Source: Candidatus Enterococcus stercoripullorum (GTDB lineage Bacteria > Bacillota > Bacilli > Lactobacillales > Enterococcaceae). From it: a stretch of DNA of 64,000 nucleotides. Positions 19,205-28,392 of this stretch are shown piece by piece; positions within the stretch are counted from its first letter, which is position 1; each line of letters starts with the position of its first letter. A program made the translations under genes and the position numbers. Below the pieces are notes generated by a model. The model had not been told where the DNA came from and did no database searches. It saw only the letters and a program-made list of their open reading frames with translations. Location of the stretch: the NCBI GenBank assembly GCA_019120335.1, contig DWVH01000007.1, positions 55,223-119,222 on the forward strand. The letters are read 5' to 3'.

Positions 19205-19248
19205 TTCATCTGTTTTTTATTTTATCGTGCTTAAAATAAAAAGTCAAT

Positions 19249-19298
19249 AAAATTTACTTAAAACGAACACAGCAAAATTTACTTAAAACGAACACAGC
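19249..19298. repeat. Tandem duplication, two copies of 25 bp
   Basis: Units 19249-19273 and 19274-19298 are identical. The second copy runs into the left arm of the pepC terminator; the first carries an orphan copy of part of that arm. It looks like a recent slippage duplication. Confidence 0.9.
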
Positions 19299-19324
19299 AG
19301 TCCGCAAATAAGCAAACTGCTGTG
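19293..19324 (-). terminator. Terminator of pepC
   Basis: CACAGCAGT (minus strand, 19316-19324) pairs with ACTGCTGTG (19293-19301) over 9 bp with a 14-base loop, followed by a T-rich tail, 30 bp past the pepC stop. Confidence 0.75.
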
Positions 19325-19353
19325 CATGTCTTAAATTAAAATTGATGGCAATC

Positions 19354-20679
19354 TTAGTTGGCCAAAGTACCAAATGGATCCCAAGGTTTTAATAATGTTG
19401 GTTGACCTTCTAAAGCTTTTAGGGCTTTTTCTGATAAATATTTCTTGTTGATAGCCACAACATACACATATTTATCAAACCAAGTATCACTTGCAACATA
19501 GTAACCCTTGTGTCCTACTTTATCGCCCCAAGAATTTTCGATTTTCCAACGATTAGGTTCACCATCGACTAAATTTACCCCAGTTAAGACCATCGCATGG
19601 TTCATGGCGCTTTCCTTCACGTTTAACATTTCTTCTTTCGTTAAAGCCAAGTCTAAGTCAAAAGCTTTTTCATATTGGAAGTATTCATCGTTCCACATAC
19701 CACCTTCACGATCAGCATCTTGAGAACAATCACAACCAAACCATACCAATTCACCTGCTTGCATTTGTTTGATTGTTGCTTCTTTAAACTCATCTAATGG
19801 TAAGTTTAATAATTGAACAGGTTGACCATCGACGACATTCCCTAAATGTTCTACAGTGAATGTTTGATAGAAAGGTTTGTCTGCTGTAGGACCATTAATC
19901 ACATTCACATAGTCACTTAAGTTTAAGTTGGTTAACTTGTATAGTTCATGTGGTGTTAGTTCTTTGGCATGCGCTTTATGATCTTCATCATAATATTCAA
20001 AAACAAATTCTTTTGGAGGTAGACCAAAGTTTGTCGCTAATAATTGATAGACTTCTTTAAGGGTTTCTTGTTGAAGTTTATCGATCGCTTCCTTATTTCC
20101 TGCATCAAATGCGGCTTTAGCTTCAAGTGCAAATTTGCGTAAACGACGATTCATCAAGCTGTTTAATTTACGTGTATGCCCAGCTTGGAAACTCTCAGGA
20201 TAAGCATCTTTTGGACAAACACCGTATTTTTCAACCAATGAAACTAACATATTCCATTGACCACCATCGCTGACTGCTCCTTCTAATAAGAAACGCATTT
20301 TTTCCGCATCTAAATCAGTGGCTAATTCTTTTTTGACACATTCCATAAACCAATTTGCTTTTTCTAATTTATCATAAAATGCAATGAAATTTTGAGAAAG
20401 TTCAAAATCGCCTTCAATCTTCAACTCTTTAATCAAAGCTTCACGCAAGACATTCATCGCTGAGAAAATCCAGCAACGTCCAGATTGAAATTGGTTGGTA
20501 ATTCCATGCGTTTTCAAATCAATGGAAAAAATAAATGGTTGCGCTGCTTTCGCTTGTTGATTGGAAGCAATTTTAGTTAAATCATTGCTGAATAAAGCAT
20601 TTTGAAGCACATTTAACTTATCATTTTTTAAATATGCATTTTCCAAGTTTTCTAATTGATTAAATGTAATTTCTGACAT
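19354..20679 (-). CDS. pepC: Aminopeptidase C (C1 cysteine peptidase, bleomycin-hydrolase type)
   Basis: PepC (441 aa) is a cytoplasmic hexameric aminopeptidase used in peptide utilisation by lactic acid bacteria. The catalytic cysteine is in QFQSGRCWIFSAMNVL near residue 68, the histidine in NHAMVLTGV and the asparagine in IENSWGDKVG; the C-terminus ends near the active-site tail. I choose the ATG at 20679 (MSEITF), because the AGAGGTG site lies 8 bases before it; a GTG three codons upstream is part of that site. Confidence 0.96.
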   Translation of the reverse strand: MSEITFNQLENLENAYLKNDKLNVLQNALFSNDLTKIASNQQAKAAQPFIFSIDLKTHGITNQFQSGRCWIFSAMNVLREALIKELKIEGDFELSQNFIAFYDKLEKANWFMECVKKELATDLDAEKMRFLLEGAVSDGGQWNMLVSLVEKYGVCPKDAYPESFQAGHTRKLNSLMNRRLRKFALEAKAAFDAGNKEAIDKLQQETLKEVYQLLATNFGLPPKEFVFEYYDEDHKAHAKELTPHELYKLTNLNLSDYVNVINGPTADKPFYQTFTVEHLGNVVDGQPVQLLNLPLDEFKEATIKQMQAGELVWFGCDCSQDADREGGMWNDEYFQYEKAFDLDLALTKEEMLNVKESAMNHAMVLTGVNLVDGEPNRWKIENSWGDKVGHKGYYVASDTWFDKYVYVVAINKKYLSEKALKALEGQPTLLKPWDPFGTLAN

Positions 20680-20775
20680 ATACAACACCTCTGCTTTTTA
20701 TCCTACACCCGTTATCCATGAAGTGCAAGGGATAGAACCTTTCATTTGAAAATTTTTGGACTTTTTACAAAAAAA

Positions 20776-21954
20776 CTAGTTCTTTGCAGTTAAATCACGT
20801 AACAAACTTTCCAATACCATTTTTTGATAACCTTTTGGAATTTGATTTAAATGTACTTGCAACTCTTGCGCATAGCTTTGCACAGTGGGAATGACTTTTT
20901 GGGATTTCAATGTTTTCTGCATGGCTATTCTGAGACTCCGCGGTAAACTGATAAAGAAATTCAAACGAAAACCATATTGCAAATATTTTTCCAATACATA
21001 TGCTAAACAATTTTCCTCAAACATCGCTAAAGGTAAATGCAATGTTTGCGTTTGAAAAATGGCACGTTTTTGAGAAATATCTTCAAGGCCATCCAATTGT
21101 CGCAATCGTTCTATCAATTCACTCATCAGCTGTTCACGCGTGAATGACTGATTCTTTAGATATTTCTTCCCTTGCGCTGAAAAAATCCTTTTGCTATCGT
21201 AATTAAAGTCAAACTTTAAGATATCTTGTGCTAAATCTTGGGCAAAAGATTCAAAATGCTCTCGCCGATAAATTTGTTTTAACTGGTTGCCTTCCACACG
21301 TAGCTGCTTATTAACCAAAGCGATTTCACGTAAAACCTGCTGAAAATCTACCGTATAAATCGGCAAATCCACTTTTCTAAAACTCGCCAATCTTTTGAGT
21401 AATTGTCGATTCAACTTGACTGAGTGCTTCATCAAACTATTCCGATAATGCGCAAAACAATATCGGCGCCATAGTTCATTCGGAAAACAATACTTTTGAT
21501 GATGCAACCACAAAATTTCATCAATGCCAAAATCCACTTGCGACAAGCCCTTTTTAATCTCATTAGCTACTTTTGGCGAAACACCTAAATGATCAGAAAA
21601 ATGCTGCATACCTAAGTACATTTTCTTTTGACGATTTTTAGAAATTAACACAAACTGATATTTCAACTTCTTACCACATTTACAGCGCAACCCCGGCTCA
21701 CTCTTTGGATAATTGTAATCCACCCGGTATTCATCAAACTGCCATTGGGTATCTTTTAAATAATCAAAAGTCGTAAATTTGGAGCGCAATTCATATTTGC
21801 GGTGTAACTCCAATTGTTGCTGCTGGTTTAAATCGAGTGCTTGATAATACTGACTACGAGCATCACTAGATAAAGTCGTATGAAAATCTTGGGGGTAATG
21901 TTCTATTTTACTATTCGGATACCACGTCAGATAAGTCTCTAAGTAATCTGCCAT
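20776..21954 (-). CDS. Unknown protein with CxC motif (392 aa)
   Basis: I do not recognise a family. The protein is soluble and rich in Gln, Lys and Arg, with a single Cys-X-Cys motif (LRCKCGKKLKYQ near residue 93) that could be half of a metal site, and a mainly helical C-terminal half. It is preceded by a GAGGTGAA ribosome site. It stands alone between pepC and the alaA terminator. Confidence 0.6.
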   Translation of the reverse strand: MADYLETYLTWYPNSKIEHYPQDFHTTLSSDARSQYYQALDLNQQQQLELHRKYELRSKFTTFDYLKDTQWQFDEYRVDYNYPKSEPGLRCKCGKKLKYQFVLISKNRQKKMYLGMQHFSDHLGVSPKVANEIKKGLSQVDFGIDEILWLHHQKYCFPNELWRRYCFAHYRNSLMKHSVKLNRQLLKRLASFRKVDLPIYTVDFQQVLREIALVNKQLRVEGNQLKQIYRREHFESFAQDLAQDILKFDFNYDSKRIFSAQGKKYLKNQSFTREQLMSELIERLRQLDGLEDISQKRAIFQTQTLHLPLAMFEENCLAYVLEKYLQYGFRLNFFISLPRSLRIAMQKTLKSQKVIPTVQSYAQELQVHLNQIPKGYQKMVLESLLRDLTAKN

Positions 21955-21973
21955 GCGTTCACCTCGTTTGTTT

Positions 21974-22008
21974 AAAAATAAATCAGCCCGGAAAGGAGAC
22001 CGAGCTGA
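21974..22008 (-). terminator. Terminator of the alaA-type aminotransferase
   Basis: A 9-bp stem with one G-T pair (arms 22000-22008 and 21983-21991), an 8-base loop and a TTTATTTTT tail on the minus strand lies 8 bp after the stop codon. Confidence 0.85.
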
Positions 22009-22015
22009 AGAATGG

Positions 22016-23233
22016 TTATTTTTGACGATAAGTAGCTAAAAACTTGCGCATCTTATCCATCGTTAATTTCAAATCATCCAAATTAGGTAAATACACAATT
22101 CGGAAATGATCCGGCTGCATCCAGTTGAAACCACCACCATGCACCATTAAGACATGATGTTCATGAAGAAAGTCTAATACAAATTGCTCATCATTGGTAA
22201 TATCGAACTTCTTCACATCAATTTTTGGAAACATATAAAAAGCAGCTTTAGGTTTAACTGCCGAAAGTCCCGGAATATCATTCACGGCTTTATAGACAAA
22301 TTCACGTTGTTCATAAATGCGGCCACCTGGTAAAAGTAGTTCATCCACACTTTGAATGCCACCAAGCGCGGTTTGAATGACTTGTTGGGACAAAACATTT
22401 GAACACAAACGCATGGAAGACAGCATATTTAAGCCTTCAATATAATCTTTCGCAATTGATTTCTTCCCAGTTAGCACCATCCAACCGACACGGAAACCTG
22501 CCACACGATGAGATTTCGATAAACCGCCAAACGTTACTACAAAGCAATCCGGTGCCAAAGTCGCAATTGGGATATGTTTGTAATCATCCATCACCAAACG
22601 ATCATAAATTTCATCAGAGAAAATCATCAATTCAAATTCACGCGCGATATCAACAATTTGCTCTAAAATCTCTTTTGGATAAACGGCCCCTGTTGGATTA
22701 TTCGGATTAATTAAAACAATTGCTTTCGTTTTGGCAGTAATCTTAGAACGAATATCCGCAATATCTGGATACCATTCACTTTCTTCATCACAAATATAAT
22801 GAACAGGCTTGCCACCTGCCAATGAGACAGAAGCCGTCCATAAAGGATAATCCGGCATCGGCACTAGCACTTCATCGCCATCATTACACAAAGCTTGCAT
22901 CGACATGGTAATCAATTCGCTGACCCCATTACCCGTATAAATATCATTAATCGATAAATTCGGAAACTTCAATAATTGATAATATTGCTCGATTGCCTTT
23001 CTCGCTGAAAAAATCCCCTTTGAATCTGAATACCCTTCTGATTGGCGGACATTCATAATCAAGTCACGGATAATCTCATTTGGCGCTTCAAATCCAAACG
23101 GCGCAGGATTTCCTGTATTTAGCTTTAAGATGGAAATGCCATTTTCTTGCATGCGTTCAGCTTCTTCTAAGACTGGACCACGGACATCGTAGCTTACATG
23201 ATCTAATTTATGTGATTTTTCAAACCTTCTCAT
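22016..23233 (-). CDS. alaA: Alanine aminotransferase AlaA-type (PLP, class I/II)
   Basis: This 405-residue PLP enzyme is strongly similar along its length to E. coli AlaA (YfbQ): EKSHKLDHVSYDVRGPVL at the N-terminus, LKLNTGNPAPFGFEAP, YTGNGVSELI, INPNNPTGAVY, and the Schiff-base lysine in GGLSKSHRVAGFRVGWM. AlaA transfers amino groups between pyruvate and glutamate. It is a single gene with its own terminator. Confidence 0.9.
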   Translation of the reverse strand: MRRFEKSHKLDHVSYDVRGPVLEEAERMQENGISILKLNTGNPAPFGFEAPNEIIRDLIMNVRQSEGYSDSKGIFSARKAIEQYYQLLKFPNLSINDIYTGNGVSELITMSMQALCNDGDEVLVPMPDYPLWTASVSLAGGKPVHYICDEESEWYPDIADIRSKITAKTKAIVLINPNNPTGAVYPKEILEQIVDIAREFELMIFSDEIYDRLVMDDYKHIPIATLAPDCFVVTFGGLSKSHRVAGFRVGWMVLTGKKSIAKDYIEGLNMLSSMRLCSNVLSQQVIQTALGGIQSVDELLLPGGRIYEQREFVYKAVNDIPGLSAVKPKAAFYMFPKIDVKKFDITNDEQFVLDFLHEHHVLMVHGGGFNWMQPDHFRIVYLPNLDDLKLTMDKMRKFLATYRQK

Positions 23234-23401
23234 TTGTTTTCCTCTTTTCTTTTCTACTAGCCAAGTAGTCTTTCATCCATTATATCAATTTGTCAGAAAA
23301 TTTATAGTGAAAACGCAAAAGATTTCGAAAATTTAAGAAAAAAGTCTGGCTGAATGAATTATTAACCATTAATAGATATGTTTATTAATACTCAAAAATG
23401 A

Positions 23402-23430
23402 TTGTAAGCCATTACTCTATACAGTATAAT
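23402..23430 (+). promoter_or_regulatory. Promoter of the EcsC-like gene
   Basis: There is a -35 TTGTAA (23402-23407), a 17-bp spacer and a perfect -10 TATAAT (23425-23430). An AGGAG site follows before the ATG at 23464. Confidence 0.75.
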
Positions 23431-23463
23431 CAAAATATAAAGAACATAGGAGTTTAAAAAAAT

Positions 23464-24297
23464 ATGGATTTATCACAAGAACAACTTTACGATAAAGCAT
23501 TACAAACAGTTGGTGCAGTTGCAAAGTTTCCAGTAGTAAGAGTGAATAGAGAGGATTTTTTAAGAAAACAATTTTCAGACTCACCATATTTAGATGAAAT
23601 AATTGCAAACGGACCACAAGCAGTCTATTCCATAAACTATTTAACTAAATTAGCTGAAAAAATAGTAGAAAGCTGTACGAATAAAACTGCTGCTACATCA
23701 TTTATCACAGGGCTACCCGGTAATCCTGTAATGATGGTTGCCGCTGGTGGTGCTGATATTGTTCAGTATTTTGGATTTGCAATTAACATGGCACAACAGA
23801 TTGCTTATTTATTTGGGGAAGATGATCTTTTTTCAGGTGAAAGCGATGAAATCTCTGAACAAACAAAATTTCGCCTGATTGTTTATCTTGGTATCATGTT
23901 CGGTGCTGGAGGTGCTGCGAGCTTAATTTCTAGCGTTTCTAGAAAAAGTAGTCAAATCATTGCCAAAAGAGTAGCAACCAAACCATTAACGAAAACTGTC
24001 TGGTATCCAGTCTTTAAGAAAGTAGCTACAAATATCGGACAAAAAATCACAAAGAAAACTGTAGAAAAAACTATCACAAAAGCGTTACCTGTTGTTGGCG
24101 GCGTAATTTCAGGTGGAATAACATATATTACATTTAAGCCAATGGGTAAGAAGCTGATTCAAGCATTAGTAGATAATCTTAACAACGACACCAAAATCGA
24201 ACCTGAACTAAACCCAGAATTTGCAAAAAAAATTAAACACGCAGAAGAAATAAATGATGACTTTATTGAGGCGGATTTTACTGAGTTAGACGAATAA
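23464..24297 (+). CDS. EcsC-family-like protein
   Basis: This 277-residue protein shows the EcsC pattern: a Gly-rich amphipathic segment (TSFITGLPGNPVMMVAAGGADI, near residue 80), a second hydrophobic stretch (YLGIMFGAGGAASLISSV), then a basic helical part and a closing VVGGVISGGITYITFKPMGKKL. EcsC proteins are poorly understood and are often found with ABC transporters or stress genes; no such partner is nearby. It has its own promoter and terminator and is one of few plus-strand genes. Confidence 0.65.
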   Translation: MDLSQEQLYDKALQTVGAVAKFPVVRVNREDFLRKQFSDSPYLDEIIANGPQAVYSINYLTKLAEKIVESCTNKTAATSFITGLPGNPVMMVAAGGADIVQYFGFAINMAQQIAYLFGEDDLFSGESDEISEQTKFRLIVYLGIMFGAGGAASLISSVSRKSSQIIAKRVATKPLTKTVWYPVFKKVATNIGQKITKKTVEKTITKALPVVGGVISGGITYITFKPMGKKLIQALVDNLNNDTKIEPELNPEFAKKIKHAEEINDDFIEADFTELDE

Positions 24298-24310
24298 TAA
24301 ATATATGCTA

Positions 24311-24348
24311 AGGATTATTTGATAATAGTTATTGAATAATCCTTTTTA
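24311..24348 (+). terminator. Terminator of the EcsC-like gene
   Basis: AGGATTATT (24311-24319) pairs with AATAATCCT (24335-24343), followed by Ts on the plus strand. Confidence 0.75.
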
Positions 24349-24354
24349 AAATAT

Positions 24355-24398
24355 AAAAAATAGACTAACTAACATATATTATATAGCTAGTTAATCTA
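24355..24398 (-). terminator. Terminator of the 248-aa disordered protein gene
   Basis: Arms 24386-24398 and 24361-24373 pair over 13 bp (one G-T), with a 12-base AT loop and a run of Ts on the minus strand. Confidence 0.75.
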
Positions 24399-24404
24399 TC
24401 CTAA

Positions 24405-25151
24405 TTATTCAAAATATTTGGTATTGCGTTTTTCTTTCGCACCATCTTCAATCATCGTATCTAATGAACCCAAGACGGATTTTTTCTTTGCAATCATTTC
24501 TTGTGTTGCTTTCGGTAAATTATTACGATCTTTTGTAGCACTTGGAACTTTGAACTTCTTGACAGTTGGTTCATTTTCCTCTTGTTTTACTTGATATGGT
24601 GCTGGTTCAGTGTCAAAAAGCATATAGCTGTCTTTGCTCTTTTGCATCGAGTTCAACAACTCAGATTGGTCTACCTCTTCCTTTTTATCAGGGATTAATG
24701 AAGCAGGTACATAAGTTGGTTCGAAAACTGATTTTTTAAACGCATCTGTCTTAGGCGGTTTCGCATGAATGGCAGGAGTTTCCTTTTCATTGCGCACCTT
24801 ATAAGTCGCATGCAAATGACTGCTACCGAATAAGTTTTTCTTACCAGTTGGTGTCACTTCCACTTTTGGATGTCGTGAATAAGTAGGTAAGTTTTCGCGA
24901 TGTTTTTTCAACTCTTCCATCTGCTTCACACTATGACCAGCTTTATGCGCAATTGTCTTATTCCCACGACGAGAAGTATTTACTTTATTTTGTCTATTTG
25001 CTTTGCGATCAATATCTTCATCCGTTAAGATCCAATCTTCTTCAAATGAGAAAGGTTTTCGAAAAGTACCATCTTGAAGTTTTACCCCATCTTCATCTGA
25101 AAAAGCAGGAAAACGGAAATGATTTCGTTTGATGTCTGTATAATCATTCAT
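24405..25151 (-). CDS. Charged, probably disordered protein of unknown function (248 aa)
   Basis: The sequence is low in hydrophobic residues and very rich in Lys, Glu, Asp and Pro, with no membrane helix or recognisable domain, so it is probably largely unstructured. It has a normal ribosome site and a terminator, which argues that it is a real gene. Short motifs such as FRFPAFSDEDGVKLQDGTF at the N-terminus may be conserved linear elements. I cannot assign a role. Confidence 0.65.
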   Translation of the reverse strand: MNDYTDIKRNHFRFPAFSDEDGVKLQDGTFRKPFSFEEDWILTDEDIDRKANRQNKVNTSRRGNKTIAHKAGHSVKQMEELKKHRENLPTYSRHPKVEVTPTGKKNLFGSSHLHATYKVRNEKETPAIHAKPPKTDAFKKSVFEPTYVPASLIPDKKEEVDQSELLNSMQKSKDSYMLFDTEPAPYQVKQEENEPTVKKFKVPSATKDRNNLPKATQEMIAKKKSVLGSLDTMIEDGAKEKRNTKYFE

Positions 25152-25238
25152 GATAAATCATCCTTATTTTTTCGTTCTTTTCCCATCATAACACATTACA
25201 GAGAAAATAAAAACTATGAAAAATGAAGAAATAGTAAA

Positions 25239-25664
25239 CTACTTATTGTATACCTCGTCAATAATCACTTCATCTCTATACCATACAGTAATCTTTTTCG
25301 TGTATTTTTTAGCGACTTTCTCATTGAATGAATCTTGAAGCCAATTTTTCATTCCCTCGTCTAGTTTTTCTCTATCAATTATTTTATTTACTTCTTTCAC
25401 TTTTTTAGGATTTTTGGAATCATCATTTTTTGACGCAATTGATGGGATTTTTATTTCGATTGATTTTAATCTATTTCCACTTAAACGATTGTCCAGTTTA
25501 ACAGTCCCTCCTGAATTCATGATATTAATAAATAAACCATTCATTTCAAGTTCTTTGTAAATTTGAGATTTAATTTGGAAATCTCTATATGTAGAATATG
25601 CACCATACAAAAGTAAGAAAACAGCACCTAACATGACACCCTTAAAAATATTATTTCGCATCAT
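25239..25664 (-). CDS. Small membrane-anchored protein of unknown function (141 aa)
   Basis: One N-terminal hydrophobic helix (about residues 8-22) is followed by a soluble, Lys-rich domain. It overlaps the upstream gene by four bases (ATGA), so the two are translated together. The preference for AT-rich codons is visible in both. No family is recognised. Confidence 0.6.
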   Translation of the reverse strand: MMRNNIFKGVMLGAVFLLLYGAYSTYRDFQIKSQIYKELEMNGLFINIMNSGGTVKLDNRLSGNRLKSIEIKIPSIASKNDDSKNPKKVKEVNKIIDREKLDEGMKNWLQDSFNEKVAKKYTKKITVWYRDEVIIDEVYNK

Positions 25665-26434
25665 TTTATCTCCTTAACTTTAGAATTATTTATTACCCAT
25701 TGATTATCTTTTTTGGATAAATCTACATGTATATTATATTTTTTCTTAAAAATAAGCTTTCCAACATAAAACTCTGCATCTACTTTATTGTTTTTAAAAG
25801 TAAACTTCTCAATTCCATCTTCCCTTACCCAGTCATTTAATATTAAATTTTTCTTTTTAAATAACATTTCTTTGATGATCTGTTTTATTTGATTCATATC
25901 ATTTTCGGAAATTTCATCAAAAGCAAATACTACTTTTCCATCTTCAACATCAATAACCTTGGAATTATTATAATAAACTTCGAAATCATTTGTTGACTTT
26001 GAAACATTTGGAGGAATTACCGAATTTTTAATCGCTCTTTTTAACTCTTTAGTATTTTTTTCATCATCAAATAACGGTGAGTAATTTATGATTTTTGGCA
26101 CATAAACTTGAATGTTTTTAGCTTCCTTGTTATTAAACCATTTTATTATTCCAACTTGTGGAAGGCGATCAATATCGGTTCCTGATATTCCTGAAAAAGC
26201 ATCATTAATATTATTATTTTTCTTAATTTCTAGACTTTGTTTATAAAAAGGCGATGATTTTACCAAAGTATCTGTTATCATTGGTATAGCAAAAAATCGT
26301 AAAGCAGAAAATAAAATGATGATTATTACCGCATAAATACTTATGAATATAAACTTCTTTCCCAATTTTGACTTGTTATAGAACTCTTGAATAATACTAA
26401 TACGCTGATTTTTTCTTTTATCACTTCTACCCAT
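25661..26434 (-). CDS. Membrane-anchored protein of unknown function (257 aa)
   Basis: A basic N-terminus is followed by one transmembrane helix (about residues 28-50), then an exported or lumenal domain of about 200 residues rich in beta-type patterns, ending in WVINNSKVKEIK. It is coupled to the following 141-aa gene by an ATGA overlap, and its own start overlaps the end of the isochorismatase-like gene by eight bases. The pair may form a cell-surface complex; this is inference. Confidence 0.6.
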   Translation of the reverse strand: MGRSDKRKNQRISIIQEFYNKSKLGKKFIFISIYAVIIIILFSALRFFAIPMITDTLVKSSPFYKQSLEIKKNNNINDAFSGISGTDIDRLPQVGIIKWFNNKEAKNIQVYVPKIINYSPLFDDEKNTKELKRAIKNSVIPPNVSKSTNDFEVYYNNSKVIDVEDGKVVFAFDEISENDMNQIKQIIKEMLFKKKNLILNDWVREDGIEKFTFKNNKVDAEFYVGKLIFKKKYNIHVDLSKKDNQWVINNSKVKEIK

Positions 26435-26966
26435 TCTTTAAAAACTCCTCACAACTCATTACTTTTGCGAATTCTTCGTTAAGCGCTGCCAAGTGAGATT
26501 GATGCAACTCCTCTGCATCTATCCAATTACCCATAATGTCTCTTAACGCAAATGTAGCGGTAGCATCACTAATTAATGTCGTTTCAAAGCCAAGATTTCC
26601 AGCCATCCTAGTCGTTGTAGACACACAATGAGGCAAAGTCAGACCAGTAATAACTAGGCGACAAATCCCTTCTTCATGTAAATATTCTTCTAAATTCGTT
26701 CCAATAAATGCACTATTAACGTGTTTTTGAAAAACTTTCTCTCCAGGATGTGGCTCAAAACCTTCCATGAACTGATACCCTTCTTCAGTGAAAAAGGCTG
26801 AGTGAGGATCAGTACCCAAGTGTTGTATATGAATGATTGGTTGTTTCGTTTCACGGAAATAATCCATTAATTTCAAAATATTTTTCTCTGCATCAGGATT
26901 ATTTCGCTCAGATCTATCCGCGTTCATAAATCCCTGCTCCATATCAATAACTAATAAAGCTTGCAT
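26427..26966 (-). CDS. Isochorismatase-like cysteine hydrolase
   Basis: This 179-residue protein has the isochorismatase/nicotinamidase fold: the catalytic aspartate is in LLVIDMEQGF, the lysine in EKVFQKHVNSAF, and the nucleophile cysteine in TGLTLPHCVSTTTRMAG. It lacks an obvious metal-binding DxHxH motif, so it is not clearly a nicotinamidase. The ribosome site is GGGAGG. Overlap with the next gene suggests a three-gene transcript with the two membrane proteins. Confidence 0.85.
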   Translation of the reverse strand: MQALLVIDMEQGFMNADRSERNNPDAEKNILKLMDYFRETKQPIIHIQHLGTDPHSAFFTEEGYQFMEGFEPHPGEKVFQKHVNSAFIGTNLEEYLHEEGICRLVITGLTLPHCVSTTTRMAGNLGFETTLISDATATFALRDIMGNWIDAEELHQSHLAALNEEFAKVMSCEEFLKNG

Positions 26967-27063
26967 AAGGTCCCTCCCAAAAAAATTTTCTCAATTATAC
27001 CATATCTGTTGTCTTATCTTCTATATGTAACCGAATACAAAGCAAATTTCAAATAGGTTCATT

Positions 27064-27696
27064 CTATTTCTCAAAAGTTTTAACTTCATTGACAAAATCT
27101 AAATAATCCTCCTCCGAATAATAAAAAAGCAAATCTTTCTCAGTGTATTTCAGGCTTGGATTTAAAAAGGTTTCATCAATTGGATAATCTAAATATTTCA
27201 AAACTGCCTTAGCAAAATCAACAAAATACATCCCTATCCCGGTGATTAATCCATCGTCTATCTCAATTGATTTATGAGTAAAATTATCAATTTCCATAAA
27301 GTCAAAATAATCCAATTGCTGAACGAATAATCCTCCAGTATACTTTTTCCCTTTTAATAATCCTGCTTTTCCTAATAAAAGAGGTGCTGATGATATTGCT
27401 GCAAAAACAACATTGCTTGAAATACCTTGATGTAAAAAATGAATTAATTCATCATCATATAAACCTGCTAATGGATTAATTGACCCCGGAATGATAATAC
27501 AATCATAATCTGTAATATTTACTTTTTGAATAAGCTTAGTTGGATATGTGGGTAATCCCTCTTCTGTAAAATAGCAAATATTCTCACTAGCAATATAATC
27601 AATTTCTTCATTAAACCAGATTGATAGTGTAGACGTTATGCATGTAATTTCCTGCAAAGAGTAATTAGGATATAATACAACTCCAATTTTTTTCAT
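27064..27696 (-). CDS. DJ-1/PfpI-family protein with serine in place of the catalytic cysteine
   Basis: This 210-residue protein has the DJ-1 fold: KIGVVLYPNYSLQE at strand 1, DCIIIPGSINPLAGLYDD and the nucleophile elbow AAISSAPLLLGKAGLLKGKKYT. In family members the elbow reads AIC-x-x-P; here the cysteine is serine, so the usual glyoxalase, deglycase or peptidase chemistry is unlikely. The C-terminal extension is acidic and aromatic. It could be a regulator or a ligand-binding protein. Confidence 0.75.
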   Translation of the reverse strand: MKKIGVVLYPNYSLQEITCITSTLSIWFNEEIDYIASENICYFTEEGLPTYPTKLIQKVNITDYDCIIIPGSINPLAGLYDDELIHFLHQGISSNVVFAAISSAPLLLGKAGLLKGKKYTGGLFVQQLDYFDFMEIDNFTHKSIEIDDGLITGIGMYFVDFAKAVLKYLDYPIDETFLNPSLKYTEKDLLFYYSEEDYLDFVNEVKTFEK

Positions 27697-27812
27697 TTAA
27701 CTCACCCGTTTCTAAAACAAAATTAATATAAAGCTTTCTTGTTAAAATCAAATAATCAAAATAAACTATATATTAAAAAAGTTTATCTGTTATTTATCAC
27801 TTTCTAAGAGGT

Positions 27813-28304
27813 TTATTGATGAGCAAAATACTCCTCAACATCTTTTCGAGTATGAAAGACGATGATTTGCTTCCCTTTTTCATATTTCTTCAACAATTCA
27901 ATTATCACAGGTCGTTGTTTAGTTGGGAAATCCAATATCCATTGTTGGAACTCCTCATCAAACGTCTCTTCCACCCAAGGCATATCCTCGCGCGCTTGAC
28001 CGATTCGATTTCTAACACTTTCGAAGCAAACGTCATTCGGTAAATCTAAAAAGAATACCGTATCGCAAGCTGCCAATCTTAATTCTAAAGTGGTGAGATA
28101 ATTTCCATCAATGATCCATTCTTCTTGTTTTATCATTTCTTTTTGGCTCTGAATAAATTCCTCTTTCGAAATATTAGTCTGATCTGGTTTATGCCAAATT
28201 TGGTCTAAGTAATAGAGTGGAAGTCGACGTTGATCTCTTAACTTGCGCGCAAATGTACTCTTCCCAGAACCCGGACAACCGATGATTAAGATTTTATTAT
28301 TCAT
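27813..28304 (-). CDS. P-loop kinase-like protein (topology-modulation/FlaR type)
   Basis: This 163-residue protein has a Walker A (IIGCPGSGKSTFARKL) at the N-terminus, LYYLDQIWHKPD after it, and WIIDGNYLTTLELR, the pattern of the adenylate-kinase-like 'DNA topology modulation protein' group. I choose the ATG at 28304 over one eight codons upstream, because the AAAGGGAAA ribosome site lies between them. Substrate unknown. Confidence 0.8.
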   Translation of the reverse strand: MNNKILIIGCPGSGKSTFARKLRDQRRLPLYYLDQIWHKPDQTNISKEEFIQSQKEMIKQEEWIIDGNYLTTLELRLAACDTVFFLDLPNDVCFESVRNRIGQAREDMPWVEETFDEEFQQWILDFPTKQRPVIIELLKKYEKGKQIIVFHTRKDVEEYFAHQ

Positions 28305-28351
28305 AGCCAAAATTTTCCCTTTCAACATTCTTCAAACTTCATTATAGCATA

Positions 28352-28386
28352 ATAAAAACGCCTGAACCATATACAATTCAAGCGCT
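28352..28386 (-). terminator. Terminator of the HIT gene
   Basis: A 10-bp stem with two G-T pairs (arms 28377-28386 and 28357-28366), followed by Ts on the minus strand. Confidence 0.7.
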
Positions 28387-28392
28387 ATTCAT

